This document shows, one piece after another, positions 8,187-18,120 of a stretch of DNA of 64,000 nucleotides; the stretch's first letter is position 1, and every line of letters begins with the position of its first letter. The position numbers were made by a program, and so were the translations under genes. This stretch comes from Tunicatimonas pelagia (GTDB taxonomy: Bacteria > Bacteroidota > Bacteroidia > Cytophagales > Cyclobacteriaceae). The stretch is from the NCBI RefSeq assembly GCF_030506325.1, contig NZ_CP120683.1, forward strand, positions 3,038,001 to 3,102,000. Direction: 5' to 3'. The notes beneath the pieces were generated by a model. The model had not been told where the DNA came from and did not search any database. It saw only the letters and a program-made list of their open reading frames with translations.

Positions 8187-9446
8187 TTACTCAAAGTCCT
8201 CGTACAGCAAATACTTTTTCCGCATTTCTTTGTACTCCGAAAGCTCAGGTTCCCAGCTTTGCTCAATTTCTTTTAGGCTTTTGCCTGCTTCTATTTGCTT
8301 TTGTAGGGTTTTGTTTCCGGCGAGTAATGCAAAGGCATCGGAGCGATCAATGAATTCTTCGTTGGACATGCCGTGGGCTTGGGCTTGCTGATAATAATCC
8401 ATTAGAAACTTTAGGGTAAAGTCTTCTAAGAGAGGAATTTCTCGCAGATCAACCCCGTAACAAAGTTCACCCCGATGTTTGGTGTCAAAAGCGACTCCGG
8501 GAATATCCTGGGGAGTAAATTGAATAGAATCAAACGAAGGATATTCGGTTAGAATGCTCTGCTGGATAGCTCGATTGGGGTTTCCGAGCACCTGAAAAGG
8601 AAACTCAGTGCCCCGTCCCAAACTGAAACTTGTAGCTTCAAACAAGCAAAGTGATGGATAAAGATTGATCGCTTGATCGTTAGGTAAATTAGGCGAGGGG
8701 CGCACAGGCAGTGCATAACGATCGGCGTGAGTATAATTTTTTACCGGAATAACTTCTACATCGCACTGCAAGCTATCGGTAAGCCAGCCTTCGCCGTTAA
8801 TCATTTTCGCTAGCTCTCCTACCGTGAGGCCATGAACAATAGGAATAGGGTGCATTCCTAAAAAAGACTTCTGTTCGGGTTCACGAACCGGCCCCCCAAT
8901 GTAAAAGCCATTGGGATTGGGGCGATCCAAAATCACCATACGTTTATCTTCTTCGGCACAGGTTTCCATTACGTAGTGCATGGTGCTGATGTAGGTGTAG
9001 AACCGCGCGCCCACGTCTTGAATATCAAAAATCACGACATCAATATTTTGCAACTGTGCCGCTGTGGGCTTGCGGTTTTTTCCGTAGAGCGATACAATCG
9101 GCAATCCGGTTCGCACATCAGTCGCATCCTGTACTTCCTCTCCATTGGCGGCTTCTCCCCGGAAACCGTGTTCAGGAGCAAAAATCTGGGTGATATTTAC
9201 ATCCAGCGAAAGTAAGGAATCCACCAAGTGTGTAGTATCGATTAGCGAAGTGTGATTGACCACCATCCCTACCCGATTATCTTTCAAAAGAGGTACATAC
9301 GTCTTAGTTTGATAAGCGGCGGGTAAAATAGGAAGTTCAACTTCAGCACTTGGGGTACTGGCATTGGCGACACCACTTTCAGATGGCTGGCATCCGGTTA
9401 AGAGCCCCAGAATCACAGCGATATATGTAAGGTAAAATAAATTCAT
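8187..9446 (-). CDS. DUF1343 lipoprotein, NamZ-like exo-beta-N-acetylmuramidase
   Basis: A 419-aa protein with a lipoprotein signal (lipobox LLTGC, Cys19), so probably anchored in the outer or inner membrane facing the periplasm. The body matches DUF1343, with FAPEHGFRG, the VIFDIQDVGARFYTYI core, DRPNP and the SLGRGTEFPFQV segment. Members of this family include the NamZ exo-muramidases, which release terminal MurNAc from peptidoglycan fragments. With the LD-carboxypeptidase (27416) and the dipeptide epimerase (30910) this suggests murein turnover, although the three are not in one operon. Activity is inferred from the family. Confidence 0.88.
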   Translation of the reverse strand: MNLFYLTYIAVILGLLTGCQPSESGVANASTPSAEVELPILPAAYQTKTYVPLLKDNRVGMVVNHTSLIDTTHLVDSLLSLDVNITQIFAPEHGFRGEAANGEEVQDATDVRTGLPIVSLYGKNRKPTAAQLQNIDVVIFDIQDVGARFYTYISTMHYVMETCAEEDKRMVILDRPNPNGFYIGGPVREPEQKSFLGMHPIPIVHGLTVGELAKMINGEGWLTDSLQCDVEVIPVKNYTHADRYALPVRPSPNLPNDQAINLYPSLCLFEATSFSLGRGTEFPFQVLGNPNRAIQQSILTEYPSFDSIQFTPQDIPGVAFDTKHRGELCYGVDLREIPLLEDFTLKFLMDYYQQAQAHGMSNEEFIDRSDAFALLAGNKTLQKQIEAGKSLKEIEQSWEPELSEYKEMRKKYLLYEDFE

Positions 9447-9458
9447 CAGTCATTAATC
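9443..9458. repeat. Dispersed 16-bp repeat, copy 1
   Basis: The 16-mer TCATCAGTCATTAATC occurs here and again at 36180-36195. Both copies lie beside further ATTCATCAATCA-type segments, suggesting a small family of intergenic repeats. This copy covers the start codon of the DUF1343 gene and its upstream region, between divergent genes. Confidence 0.5.
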
Positions 9459-9548
9459 ATCTATCGTTATTCATCAATCAAAACTTCGTGTATTTTTGCA
9501 TCAGAAAAAACAACATTCTACTAAATTGTAAAGTAACGTACTTTTTCC

Positions 9549-10784
9549 TTGAATCTTCCCTATTTCATTGCCAAACGCATTAGTAAGACTGAGAATCGCT
9601 CATTTTCGGCTACAATCAACCAGATTGCAGTAGCGAGTATCGCACTTGGTCTGGCTCTGATGATTATTTCGTTCCTGATCTTAAGTGGCTTTCGGAAAGA
9701 GGTTAAGGATAAAATATACACGTTCAGCGGGCATATTCAGGTAACAAAGTATACACTGAACAATGCTATGCAAGAAGAACCGGTGTCGCTCAACAATCCG
9801 CTTTACCGGAACCCGGAACAATACGATTACATCGATCATGTGCAGGTATTCAGTCATAAGGCGGGCATTTTAAAATCAGATACCGAGTGGTACGGAGTTT
9901 TTATGAAGGGGGTTAGCCCTAACTTCGATAGTGTTCGCTTCAAGCGCAATTTAGAGAAGGGTGAGTTTATCCAATTTAATCAGGATTCTACCGCTACGAC
10001 TGGTTACTCTACCGATGTGCTGATCAGCCGGAAGATTGCTAATATTTTGGAAGTAGATACGGGTGATGCGGTTCGGATGTATTTTGTTGATCCGCCTACT
10101 CCTCGCCAGCGTAAGCTTACCGTGAAAGGTATTTACTACACTGGGCTGGAAGAATTTGACGACCAGGTGATTATCGGCGACATTGGTTTAATTCAGCGTC
10201 TGAATAATTGGTCGGATACGCTGGTGGGTGGGTTTGAAGTTTATCTAACCGATACCGACGATTTGGCCGAAGCCGAAACCATGCTACAAAATGAGCTAGA
10301 CTACAGTCTCTACGTAGAAAAAATCAGCGATAAGTACGTGCAAATGTTCGAGTGGCTGGAGCTGATTAACAATAATGTGATAATTTTTCTAGTGCTAATT
10401 CTCTTTGTGGCCTGCTTCAATATTGTCAGTATTCTGTTGATCTTAATTATGGAACGTACCCAGATGATTGGGTTACTCAAGGCTATTGGAGCCAAGAATC
10501 GACAGATTCGTCGGATATTTACCTACAACGGAATGCGGTTAATTATGCGGGGTATGGTATTGGGTAACGTTATTGGAATTGGTTTTGGAGTTTTGCAGTA
10601 TTACTTCAAAATTGTACCGCTCGATCCGGAAAACTACTACATGGAGTTTGTGCCAATTCAGTGGGATTTCACCGCCATTCTGTTCGTAAATGCCCTTACG
10701 TTTGGTACTATCGGGTTGGTTCTCAGCATTCCGACCGCAATAATTTTGCGAATCCAACCCATTCGGGCTATTCGCTTTGACTAG
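9549..10784 (+). CDS. ABC transporter permease, LolC/LolE-like (MacB/FtsX fold)
   Basis: A 411-aa permease with one N-terminal helix (about 27-48), a large periplasmic domain (about 50-270) and three C-terminal helices (about 280-310, 333-355, 375-400). The cytoplasmic loop ERTQMIGLLKAIGA is the typical FtsX/LolE coupling segment. Such proteins work with a LolD-type ATPase to move lipoproteins from the inner membrane; no ATPase gene is adjacent. A TTG start at 9549 gives the family's usual N-terminus (MNLPYFIAKRI). The last 17 bp overlap the convergent glycosyltransferase gene. Confidence 0.9.
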   Translation: MNLPYFIAKRISKTENRSFSATINQIAVASIALGLALMIISFLILSGFRKEVKDKIYTFSGHIQVTKYTLNNAMQEEPVSLNNPLYRNPEQYDYIDHVQVFSHKAGILKSDTEWYGVFMKGVSPNFDSVRFKRNLEKGEFIQFNQDSTATTGYSTDVLISRKIANILEVDTGDAVRMYFVDPPTPRQRKLTVKGIYYTGLEEFDDQVIIGDIGLIQRLNNWSDTLVGGFEVYLTDTDDLAEAETMLQNELDYSLYVEKISDKYVQMFEWLELINNNVIIFLVLILFVACFNIVSILLILIMERTQMIGLLKAIGAKNRQIRRIFTYNGMRLIMRGMVLGNVIGIGFGVLQYYFKIVPLDPENYYMEFVPIQWDFTAILFVNALTFGTIGLVLSIPTAIILRIQPIRAIRFD

Positions 10785-11523
10785 CCAATGCAGGAAGGTG
10801 ATACTTTCGAAAAAGACTACGAACCTTCATATGGATTACCCCGCCGAAAGCTTCCCAGAAAATTTTTGACGACATTTTAGATTCCCCTCGGGTGCGATCG
10901 GTGAAGATAATCGGTACTTCTTTAATTTTGAAGCCGTACATCCAGGCATTGAATTTCATAGAAATTTGAAAGGCGTAACCTACAAACCGAAGCTGGTTCA
11001 GGCGAATGGCTTCCAGTACGCTTCTATGGTAGCATTTGAACCCAGCCGTAGCATCATTAATTGGCATTCCGGTAATAAACTTTACGTATTGGCTGGCAAA
11101 ATACGATACCAATACTCGGCGAATGGGCCAGTTAACTACATTTACGCCAGTTACGTAGCGCGAGCCTACGGCCAAATCGTACCCATCGTCGGCACAGGCT
11201 CGGTAAAGCCGCACCAAGTCAGCCGGATCATGCGAGAAATCTGCATCCATTTCAAAAATGTACTCGTAGCCCTGCTCCAGAGCGAACTGAAACCCGCGAA
11301 TGTAGGCCGTTCCCAATCCCAGTTTTCCCTCTCGTTCAATCAGGTGAATCCGGCCGTCGTGGCCCGGTTGCATATCCCGCACCAAGTCGGCGGTGCCATC
11401 GGGCGATCCATCATCTACTACCAGCACATCAAAGTTTACGGCTAACGATAAAATGCTGCTGAGTAACAGTTGGATATTCTCTTTCTCGTTGTACGTAGGA
11501 ACAATAACTAGATTTTCACGCAA
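10768..11523 (-). CDS. Polyprenol-phosphate mannosyltransferase-like GT2 (DPM1 type)
   Basis: A 251-aa cytoplasmic GT2 enzyme with no C-terminal membrane helices. It shows VPTYNEKENI at the N-terminus, VVDDGSPDGT, the DADFSHDP metal-binding motif, and the ADDGYDLAVGSRY and GFKCYHR segments of dolichol-phosphate mannose synthases. It would load a sugar (commonly mannose from GDP-mannose) onto a polyprenyl phosphate for envelope glycan or glycoprotein synthesis. The frame starts with TTG. GDP-mannose would come from the manC product encoded at 13791. Confidence 0.9.
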   Translation of the reverse strand: MRENLVIVPTYNEKENIQLLLSSILSLAVNFDVLVVDDGSPDGTADLVRDMQPGHDGRIHLIEREGKLGLGTAYIRGFQFALEQGYEYIFEMDADFSHDPADLVRLYRACADDGYDLAVGSRYVTGVNVVNWPIRRVLVSYFASQYVKFITGMPINDATAGFKCYHRSVLEAIRLNQLRFVGYAFQISMKFNAWMYGFKIKEVPIIFTDRTRGESKMSSKIFWEAFGGVIHMKVRSLFRKYHLPALASQSE

Positions 11524-11637
11524 GACTTTAGAGGGCTTGTTAACAAAAGATTGCGAAATTAGCAGCTTATTGGTACAATTAAAACAATATTTGCGGAGTA
11601 ATCTTGTACTAAGCTGGAGTTTTTAACAAAAAATAAC

Positions 11638-12189
11638 GTGGCTACGACTCAAAAGTCAATTTGTGTTTTTTTAGATCGAGATGGAGTTATTAATCGTGAT
11701 CGGGTGAATTACGCTTACGAACTGGAGAATTTTAAAATCTTACCAGGCGTTCCGGTAGCTTTACGGATGTTGCGGGACGCAGGATTTCATCGGATCGTAA
11801 TCACCAATCAGTCGGGTATTGCGAAGGGAGTTTATACCCGCCAGCATATGCAAGCTTGCCACGATTTTATGCAGATGACGACTGGGCACTTAGTTGAAAA
11901 AATTTACTATGCACCCCATCACCCCAGTGTCACCGAATCGCTCACTCGGAAGCCTGACAGTTTAATGTTGGAAAAGGCCATTGCCCGCTTCAATGCTGAC
12001 ATTGGTCAATCGTGGATGATTGGCGATGCCGAACGCGACCTGATTCCGGCTAACAAGCTGGGATTGCAAACTATTCGAGTCGTAAGGGAGTCCGAAGACC
12101 GGAAATCGGAGGCTAAAAATGAAATAGAGACGGTTGGTCAGTATGTTGTTGCTGATTTAGTGGGGGCGGTGAAAATTATTGTCGGATAG
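11638..12189 (+). CDS. HAD-IIIA phosphatase, GmhB-like
   Basis: A 183-aa protein with a GTG start. It has the HAD-IIIA layout of D-glycero-D-manno-heptose-1,7-bisphosphate 7-phosphatase: FLDRDGVIN (motif I), VITNQSG (motif II), TRKPDSLML (motif III Lys) and MIGDAERD (motif IV). The zinc-binding cysteine loop of classical GmhB is not kept: the segment is APHHPSVTESLTRKP, with no Cys. The enzyme may still act on a heptose or related sugar bisphosphate, or on histidinol phosphate. It is divergent from the DPM1-like gene. Confidence 0.85.
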   Translation: MATTQKSICVFLDRDGVINRDRVNYAYELENFKILPGVPVALRMLRDAGFHRIVITNQSGIAKGVYTRQHMQACHDFMQMTTGHLVEKIYYAPHHPSVTESLTRKPDSLMLEKAIARFNADIGQSWMIGDAERDLIPANKLGLQTIRVVRESEDRKSEAKNEIETVGQYVVADLVGAVKIIVG

Positions 12190-12199
12190 CAGAATCGAG

Positions 12200-12277
12200 G
12201 TGCTTAGTGTTAAGATGTTATAGTTTTCTTATATAGAAAAACTCAAGTTGCATCAAAAGTCTTTAACAACTAAGCAC
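12200..12277. repeat. Imperfect inverted repeat in intergenic region
   Basis: GTGCTTAGTGTTAA at 12200-12213 pairs with TTAACAACTAAGCAC at 12263-12277, with one unpaired base, across a 49-base spacer. It lies between convergent genes (GmhB-like and a hypothetical gene). There is no T-tract, so a simple terminator is unlikely; an intergenic repeat element is more plausible. Confidence 0.4.
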
Positions 12278-12308
12278 TCTAACACTTCGCACAGTAACAC
12301 TAGAATGG

Positions 12309-12827
12309 CTACCGCAATATTTCAATAAGATGCTTCACGCCTTCTTCGCTTACTTTGTACTGCCCTTGGCGCATTTTAAATACCTTTTTATAGTCTTGAT
12401 TCAGCTTATTAAAGTGAGCGGTGTTAGTGAGATCGATACCGTGGTCGCGAAGCAGCTTATTCACTTCCCGAGTGGTGAACGTGTTTTCATTGTTTTGTGA
12501 CTGGATAAAGTAGCTGGCGAGCAGCACAATATCGGTTTTATTAATACTTTTGGGGGCTTTATGATAGAACTCACCAAACGAAGAGGGAACTTCCAGTCCG
12601 TCGGGATTGGTTTTGACCGTTGGAGCAGCGATAGGCTGTTCGAAAATAGATATTTGCTGACCCTTGGTTGGAGTATCTTTTTCCGTTGGCTCATTAGCCG
12701 AAGCCTTCAAAATATCGGTAAATGCTTTAATAGTATCCGAATAAGTATCTACGTATTGCTGAGATCCTTCCACCTCAAATTCACAATTATTCCAGGCAAT
12801 ACGAATACGAACGCGATTATCTTCCAT
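12309..12827 (-). CDS. Hypothetical protein, possible winged-helix C-terminus
   Basis: A 172-aa soluble protein that I do not recognise. The N-terminal 50 residues form a strand-helix unit (VRIRIAWNNCEFEVEG, then a long helix). A low-complexity linker follows at about 55-85. The C-terminal 75 residues contain helices and a short hairpin (TFTTREVNKLLRDHG, KMRQGQYKVSEEG) resembling a winged-helix domain, which would suggest nucleic-acid or protein binding. It faces cysQ divergently and lies alone on its strand. Confidence 0.65.
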   Translation of the reverse strand: MEDNRVRIRIAWNNCEFEVEGSQQYVDTYSDTIKAFTDILKASANEPTEKDTPTKGQQISIFEQPIAAPTVKTNPDGLEVPSSFGEFYHKAPKSINKTDIVLLASYFIQSQNNENTFTTREVNKLLRDHGIDLTNTAHFNKLNQDYKKVFKMRQGQYKVSEEGVKHLIEILR

Positions 12828-12929
12828 TCAATCAAGCATTTATCCATGTAACGAAGGTTGCCAATATACGCTTTTTTATTGCATCAAATCAATTAGTTTT
12901 ACACCTCCAAACAAACCAAACTACACAAC

Positions 12930-13724
12930 ATGGACGTATCCGTTCGGATTGCCCCTTTACTAAACATTGCGATTACTGCCGGACAGAAAATTCTGGAAAT
13001 CTACCATGATAGCGATTTCTCGCAGGTAGTCAATTTTAAAGATGATGATTCCCCCCTCACCTTAGCCGATAGTGCCTCTCACGAAATTATTGTTGCGGGG
13101 CTCAAGGAACATTTTTCTAACATTCCAATCATCTCCGAAGAGGGGAAAGACATTGCTTACGAGGAGCGCAAAGATTGGAATCCTTTTTGGCTGGTTGATC
13201 CACTAGACGGCACCAAAGAATTTATTAAGCGTAACGGGCAGTTCACCGTTAACATCGCCCTAATTCATAATCACCGTCCGGTGGTAGGTGTTATTTACAC
13301 CCCGGTTACCGAAGAACTGTATTATGCCTCCCAGGAAGGCTACGCCTCTGATGTTAATGCAGGAACGTTCAAGCGAGAGTCGTCGGCCGAGCCTTATCCG
13401 CTAAGCGTAAGGCATCAGGCTGAAAACCGAGTAGCCGTCCGTAGCAGCAGTCATGCTTCCGAAGAGGAAGAAGCCGTATTGAATGAATACGGCGTAACCG
13501 AAAGCATGGCTCGGGGCAGTTCACTCAAGTTTTGTATGGTAGCCGAAGGAAAAGCGGACATCTACTATCGCCACGGCCCGACGATGGAGTGGGACACCGC
13601 CGCCGGGCAAGCCATAGTAGAAGGTGCTGGAGGAAAAGTTCTGCAAGGTACCGGTCCGGAGTTGTTCACGTATAATAAGGAATCGTTAAGAAATGGCAGT
13701 TTCCTTGTACTTCCGAAGAGTTGA
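12930..13724 (+). CDS. cysQ: 3'(2'),5'-bisphosphate nucleotidase
   Basis: A 264-aa inositol monophosphatase-superfamily enzyme that removes the 3'-phosphate of PAP, a by-product of sulfate activation and sulfotransfer. Metal-binding motifs are visible: SEEG (about 70), the WLVDPLDGTKEF motif (about 88-99) and MEWDTAAGQAI near the C-terminus. Length matches CysQ. Genes in this position in Bacteroidota often accompany polysaccharide-modification loci; here it stands just upstream of the GDP-fucose genes. Confidence 0.93.
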   Translation: MDVSVRIAPLLNIAITAGQKILEIYHDSDFSQVVNFKDDDSPLTLADSASHEIIVAGLKEHFSNIPIISEEGKDIAYEERKDWNPFWLVDPLDGTKEFIKRNGQFTVNIALIHNHRPVVGVIYTPVTEELYYASQEGYASDVNAGTFKRESSAEPYPLSVRHQAENRVAVRSSSHASEEEEAVLNEYGVTESMARGSSLKFCMVAEGKADIYYRHGPTMEWDTAAGQAIVEGAGGKVLQGTGPELFTYNKESLRNGSFLVLPKS

Positions 13725-13790
13725 CTTTTAATTTAGGGCAATACCCATTACTTTTGCAATAAATTTAACTTTTTGAAGAAAAAATTTCAA

Positions 13791-14864
13791 ATGAATAACA
13801 ACTTTGCGCTAGTCATGGCAGGTGGAGTTGGCACCCGTTTGTGGCCCGTCAGTCGCCAGCAGTTTCCCAAGCAGTTTCACGATGTAATTGGGATTGGCGA
13901 ATCACTACTACAATCTACGTTTCGCCGCCTTCAGAAAATTTGCCCGACCGAAAATATTTATATCATTTCTAATCAGGACTACTACGGGCTAATCAAGGAG
14001 CAGTTATCAGAAATAACTGATGACCAGATTCTACTGGAACCTGATTTGCGGAATACTGCACCCTGTGTTGCTTACGCCTTTCATAAAATTGCTCAGAAAA
14101 ACCCGGATGCTAACCTGATTGTCTCTCCCGCCGATCACCTGATTGTGAAGGAAAATGAATTTGTTCGGTTGGCTACCCAAGCCCTAGACATTGCTAGCAA
14201 AAACGATTACCTAATCACTTTCGGCATTCAACCTACCCGACCGGATACTGGGTACGGTTACATTGAGTACGAAAAGGCAAAGACAGATGGAGTACACAAA
14301 GTAGCCGCTTTCAAGGAGAAACCCGACCGGGCTACGGCTGAGGAATTCTTGGAACAAGGGAATTTTGTGTGGAACTCTGGTATTTTTGTCTGGAGTCGGG
14401 CGGCTATCCAAAAGAGCTATGAGCAAAACTTGCCTGATGTAAATGCTCTCTTCACAGCCGGTCAGGATGCTTACTATACGGATCAAGAAACTGATTTTAT
14501 CAAATCCGCCTACAACACTTGTATCAACATTTCCATTGACTACGGCATTTTAGAAAAAGCCGATAATGTCTACGTAATGCCCGCCGACATTGGCTGGACT
14601 GATTTAGGAACCTGGAAGTCTATTGATGGTGAGCAGAAAAAAGATGAACAAGGTAACAGTACCTTAGGTGAGGTAATGACCTACGGCACTAGCAACTCCT
14701 TCATCAAGGTTCCAAAAGATAAAATTGGAGTGGTACAAGGCTTAGAAAATTATATAGTAATTATGACCGATGATGCCCTGATGATTTGCAGCAAAGATGA
14801 AGAGCAAATGGTCAAGAAATTTTTAAATGATATTAAAGAAAAAGGTTTAACCGCATACGTATAG
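13791..14864 (+). CDS. manC: Mannose-1-phosphate guanylyltransferase
   Basis: A 357-aa nucleotidyltransferase making GDP-mannose from mannose-1-phosphate and GTP. The N-terminal [17 protein letters not shown] is the nucleotide-binding signature; FKEKPD (about 170) and WNSGIFVW (about 195) are the substrate-binding segments. It lacks the C-terminal isomerase domain of bifunctional ManC. I prefer the ATG at 13791; an in-frame TTG at 13773 would add six residues. It is followed 4 bp later by gmd, then fcl, giving a complete GDP-mannose to GDP-L-fucose operon. Confidence 0.95.
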   Translation: MNNNFALVMAGGVGTRLWPVSRQQFPKQFHDVIGIGESLLQSTFRRLQKICPTENIYIISNQDYYGLIKEQLSEITDDQILLEPDLRNTAPCVAYAFHKIAQKNPDANLIVSPADHLIVKENEFVRLATQALDIASKNDYLITFGIQPTRPDTGYGYIEYEKAKTDGVHKVAAFKEKPDRATAEEFLEQGNFVWNSGIFVWSRAAIQKSYEQNLPDVNALFTAGQDAYYTDQETDFIKSAYNTCINISIDYGILEKADNVYVMPADIGWTDLGTWKSIDGEQKKDEQGNSTLGEVMTYGTSNSFIKVPKDKIGVVQGLENYIVIMTDDALMICSKDEEQMVKKFLNDIKEKGLTAYV

Positions 14865-14868
14865 CATT

Positions 14869-15981
14869 ATGAAAAAGGCACTTATCACGGGCGTAACTGG
14901 ACAGGACGGCGCCTATCTTACTGAATTTCTGTTAGAAAAAGGTTACGAAGTACACGGCATCAAGCGTCGTACTTCATTATTCAATACCGACCGGATTGAT
15001 CACTTATACCAAGATCCCCACGAAAAGGATCTTCGTCTGAAGCTCCACTACGGGGATTTGACGGACTCTACCAATATCATTCGAATTGTGCAAGAGGTGC
15101 AGCCTGATGAGATTTATAATTTGGGAGCGATGTCGCACGTAAAGGTGAGCTTCGATACACCGGAATATACGGCTAACGTAGATGGTCTGGGAACGCTACG
15201 TATTTTAGAAGCGGTGCGTATTTTAGGGCTAGAGAAGAAAACGAAGATTTACCAAGCATCTACTTCCGAACTGTACGGATTAGTGCAGGAGGTTCCTCAA
15301 AGTGAAAAGACCCCGTTTTATCCGCGCTCACCTTACGCCGTAGCTAAAATGTACGGCTACTGGATTACCGTAAACTACCGCGAAGCCTACGATATGTACG
15401 CGGTCAACGGAATACTCTTCAACCACGAGTCGCCACTTCGGGGTGAGACATTCGTAACCCGTAAGATTACCCGGGCGGCAGCTCGAATTGCCCTCGGTTT
15501 ACAAGATTGCTGCTACCTGGGGAACATGGATGCTAAACGCGACTGGGGTCACGCCAAAGACTACGTACAAGCAATGTGGCTCATTCTTCAGCAGGAAGTA
15601 GCCGAAGACTACGTAATCGCTACGGGAATGACTACCACCGTACGTGACTTTGTAAAAATGTCGTTCGCTGAACTAGGAATTGAACTTGCGTTTGAAGGCA
15701 CCGCGGAAAACGAAACCGGAAAAGTAGTTAGCTGCTCCAATCCCGATTATCAGCTACCCGAAGGCAAAGTAGTGGTGCAGGTAGATCCTACGTATTATCG
15801 CCCTACCGAAGTGGAATTGCTCATTGGTGATCCTACCAAAGCAAAAGAACAATTAGGTTGGGAACTAGAGTTTGACTTGAAAGGCTTAGTAGAAGATATG
15901 ATTCAATCGGATGTCGAGCTTTTCAAACGAGATAAATTCTTACTGAAAGGTGGGCACAAAGTGTTCAACTACCACGAATAA
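14869..15981 (+). CDS. gmd: GDP-mannose 4,6-dehydratase
   Basis: A 370-aa short-chain dehydrogenase-fold enzyme converting GDP-mannose to GDP-4-keto-6-deoxymannose. The N-terminal [10 protein letters not shown] is the NAD(P)-binding glycine motif. STSELYG carries the catalytic Thr/Ser and Glu, and [10 protein letters not shown] the Tyr-Lys pair. The segment [17 protein letters not shown] is typical of Gmd. Length is normal. It sits between manC and fcl on the same strand with gaps of 4 and 29 bp. Confidence 0.97.
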   Translation: MKKALITGVTGQDGAYLTEFLLEKGYEVHGIKRRTSLFNTDRIDHLYQDPHEKDLRLKLHYGDLTDSTNIIRIVQEVQPDEIYNLGAMSHVKVSFDTPEYTANVDGLGTLRILEAVRILGLEKKTKIYQASTSELYGLVQEVPQSEKTPFYPRSPYAVAKMYGYWITVNYREAYDMYAVNGILFNHESPLRGETFVTRKITRAAARIALGLQDCCYLGNMDAKRDWGHAKDYVQAMWLILQQEVAEDYVIATGMTTTVRDFVKMSFAELGIELAFEGTAENETGKVVSCSNPDYQLPEGKVVVQVDPTYYRPTEVELLIGDPTKAKEQLGWELEFDLKGLVEDMIQSDVELFKRDKFLLKGGHKVFNYHE

Positions 15982-16010
15982 GCACACATCAAACCTAAAT
16001 AAAGTTTACA

Positions 16011-16943
16011 GTGGAGAAAGAAGCGAAAATTTATATTGCCGGTCATCGAGGGATGGTCGGCTCCGCTATTATGCGAAACCTACAGGGCAAAGGTTACCAA
16101 AATTTTGTCACTCGCCGTTCGGCTGAGCTAGACTTGCGAAACCAGCAGGCAGTGGCCGATTTTTTTGCTGAAGAAAAACCAGATTACGTATTTCTGGCAG
16201 CAGCCAAAGTAGGCGGAATTCACGCCAACAATACCTACCGGGGCGAATTCTTATACGACAATCTGATGATCCAGAATAATGTGATTCATCAGAGCTACGT
16301 GCAAGGAGTGAAGAAATTACAATTTCTGGGTTCATCTTGTATTTATCCCAAAATGGCTCCTCAGCCTTTAAAGGAAGAGTATTTGCTCACCGGGTTGCTC
16401 GAGCCAACCAATGAGCCTTACGCCATTGCCAAGATTGCCGGAATCAAGATGTGTGAGAACTACCGCGCCCAGTACGGCTGCGATTTTATCTCTACCATGC
16501 CGACCAACTTGTACGGGCCTAACGATAACTATGATCTCAACAACTCCCACGTATTGCCCGCATTAATTCGTAAGTTCCACGAAGCCAAAGAAAGTAGGGC
16601 GGAGAATGTAGAAATTTGGGGAACAGGTAGTCCTAAGCGGGAATTCCTGCACGTGGATGATCTGGCGGAAGCTTGTGTTTACCTGATGGAACATTATAGC
16701 GAACCCGAACTGGTGAACATCGGTACCGGAGAAGATATTGCCATCAAAGACTTAGCCCTGCTAATTAAGGATATTGTCGGTTTTGAAGGTGAGCTAACCC
16801 ATGATACTTCCAAACCCGACGGCACGCCCCGCAAACTAATGGACGTAAGTAAGCTCCACCGCCACGGCTGGAAGCATAAAATCAGCTTGCGCGAAGGCAT
16901 TACCTCTGTCTACCAGCAGTATCGGGAAGAGGTAGCGGTTTGA
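16011..16943 (+). CDS. fcl: GDP-L-fucose synthase
   Basis: A 310-aa epimerase-reductase that completes GDP-L-fucose synthesis from the gmd product using [17 protein letters not shown] is the cofactor motif. [13 protein letters not shown] contains the catalytic Ser and Cys, and [10 protein letters not shown] the Tyr-Lys pair. The GTG at 16011 gives the usual family N-terminus. Fucose made here would feed surface polysaccharide or glycoprotein, with the transferases located elsewhere. Confidence 0.96.
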   Translation: MEKEAKIYIAGHRGMVGSAIMRNLQGKGYQNFVTRRSAELDLRNQQAVADFFAEEKPDYVFLAAAKVGGIHANNTYRGEFLYDNLMIQNNVIHQSYVQGVKKLQFLGSSCIYPKMAPQPLKEEYLLTGLLEPTNEPYAIAKIAGIKMCENYRAQYGCDFISTMPTNLYGPNDNYDLNNSHVLPALIRKFHEAKESRAENVEIWGTGSPKREFLHVDDLAEACVYLMEHYSEPELVNIGTGEDIAIKDLALLIKDIVGFEGELTHDTSKPDGTPRKLMDVSKLHRHGWKHKISLREGITSVYQQYREEVAV

Positions 16944-16974
16944 TAGTTTTATAATGTTTCTTTTCTTGTTCTCC

Positions 16975-17376
16975 ATGGAGAACGCGCTACTTGACAAGGC
17001 TCGGAAGTTTAAAAGCGAAGGTTACGACTACGGCAAGATAAGATCGTATCTGAGCAATGCCGGTTATAGTGAGCAGGAAATTACGTTAGCCTTCCGTCAT
17101 TTAGACGAGGAAGAGATTCATCAGCTATATCAAAAGCAGCAGCTCAATCGGGTAAAAGCAGCTTTACTTATTAGTATCATCACTACCCTTCTCGGACTAG
17201 TGTACATGCTTTATGAGTATACAATGTACGATAGTATTAGTCTGATAACATTACTCCCCGTAGGCTTTTTCGTAGGTACTTACTTCGAGTATCGCCGTGT
17301 AAAAAGGAACACGTTTACCACAAGAGAAATTATACGAGAGGAAAATAGAAGAAACAGTTGGCGTCATACTAATTAG
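16975..17376 (+). CDS. Hypothetical membrane protein, 133 aa
   Basis: Unrecognised protein. The first 50 residues are helical and contain a repeated helix-turn-helix-like pattern (ARKFKSEGYDYGKIRSYL, then GYSEQEITLAFRHL) resembling short helical-hairpin motifs in Bacteroidota membrane proteins. Two membrane helices follow at about 63-85 and 92-110, then a basic C-terminus. I chose the ATG at 16975 over one at 16954, since the upstream residues (MFLFLFS) look like translated leader. It trails fcl by 31 bp but is unlikely to be part of fucose synthesis. Confidence 0.6.
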   Translation: MENALLDKARKFKSEGYDYGKIRSYLSNAGYSEQEITLAFRHLDEEEIHQLYQKQQLNRVKAALLISIITTLLGLVYMLYEYTMYDSISLITLLPVGFFVGTYFEYRRVKRNTFTTREIIREENRRNSWRHTN

Positions 17377-17481
17377 CTCTCGCCCGTGAATAGCGCATCT
17401 TACTCTCTACGAAACATAATTGAATGGTTTTACCGTATACAACAATAGCTCCTGTTATTACTTAGTTATAAAAAAACTACA

Positions 17482-18060
17482 ATGGTAAACCCAATTTCTA
17501 TTGAAGATTATGCTACATTGAGCGCTACGGCTCATGCGGCCGTTTTCACCGATCTGAAAAATGAGTTGCGAGCAATGGACGATTATATCAGCTCCATATT
17601 TAAAGGCAATTTTATAGTGCCAATTATAGCAGCTGTTCCGGCCATTCTCTTTTTCTTTCTATCATCAGTAATAGCCAAAGTGGGTTGTGCGGTAATCGTG
17701 CTACTTAGCATATTCCATTATTTCCATAACAGAAAGCTGGCTACGATTAAAGATGGCATAAGTGAACCTGAAACTTTGGTTGAGCAACTAGAACGTTGTC
17801 AGGAATACATTGAGAAGTTACGATTTTACTATGGGCTTTATACCTATTTGGGAATGGCAGGAATTTACGTAGGTATGATGATGATTACTACCGGTAGTTT
17901 ATCTTTCTTTCCATTTGACAGCTTATCAACATCAGCAGGGTTTTTTATAGCAATATATATCCCGACTATATACGAAAACAAAAAGTACCAACGCGCCCTT
18001 AATCACACCGAAGCCAAGGTACAGTCTGCTTTGGGCATACTAAGACAGGAGAAGCAGTAG
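17482..18060 (+). CDS. Hypothetical membrane protein, 192 aa
   Basis: Unrecognised protein with a charged N-terminus, two close membrane helices at about 38-78, a cytoplasmic helical stretch (about 85-115) and two more membrane helices at about 118-165, ending in a charged helix. It has no enzyme motif. It is the second in a run of four small plus-strand genes (16975-18621), all membrane-associated and separated by 45-105 bp. Confidence 0.65.
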   Translation: MVNPISIEDYATLSATAHAAVFTDLKNELRAMDDYISSIFKGNFIVPIIAAVPAILFFFLSSVIAKVGCAVIVLLSIFHYFHNRKLATIKDGISEPETLVEQLERCQEYIEKLRFYYGLYTYLGMAGIYVGMMMITTGSLSFFPFDSLSTSAGFFIAIYIPTIYENKKYQRALNHTEAKVQSALGILRQEKQ

Positions 18061-18120
18061 AGAACAAAGAGTTGTGAATTACGGCTTCAATTATAAATAA
18101 CTTTTCAACCTATCATAATC

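Noticed and set aside
10966-11445. 159-aa plus-strand frame inside the DPM1-like gene
   Set aside because: It is antisense to a gene with clear motifs, has no recognisable domain and has the composition of a shadow frame.
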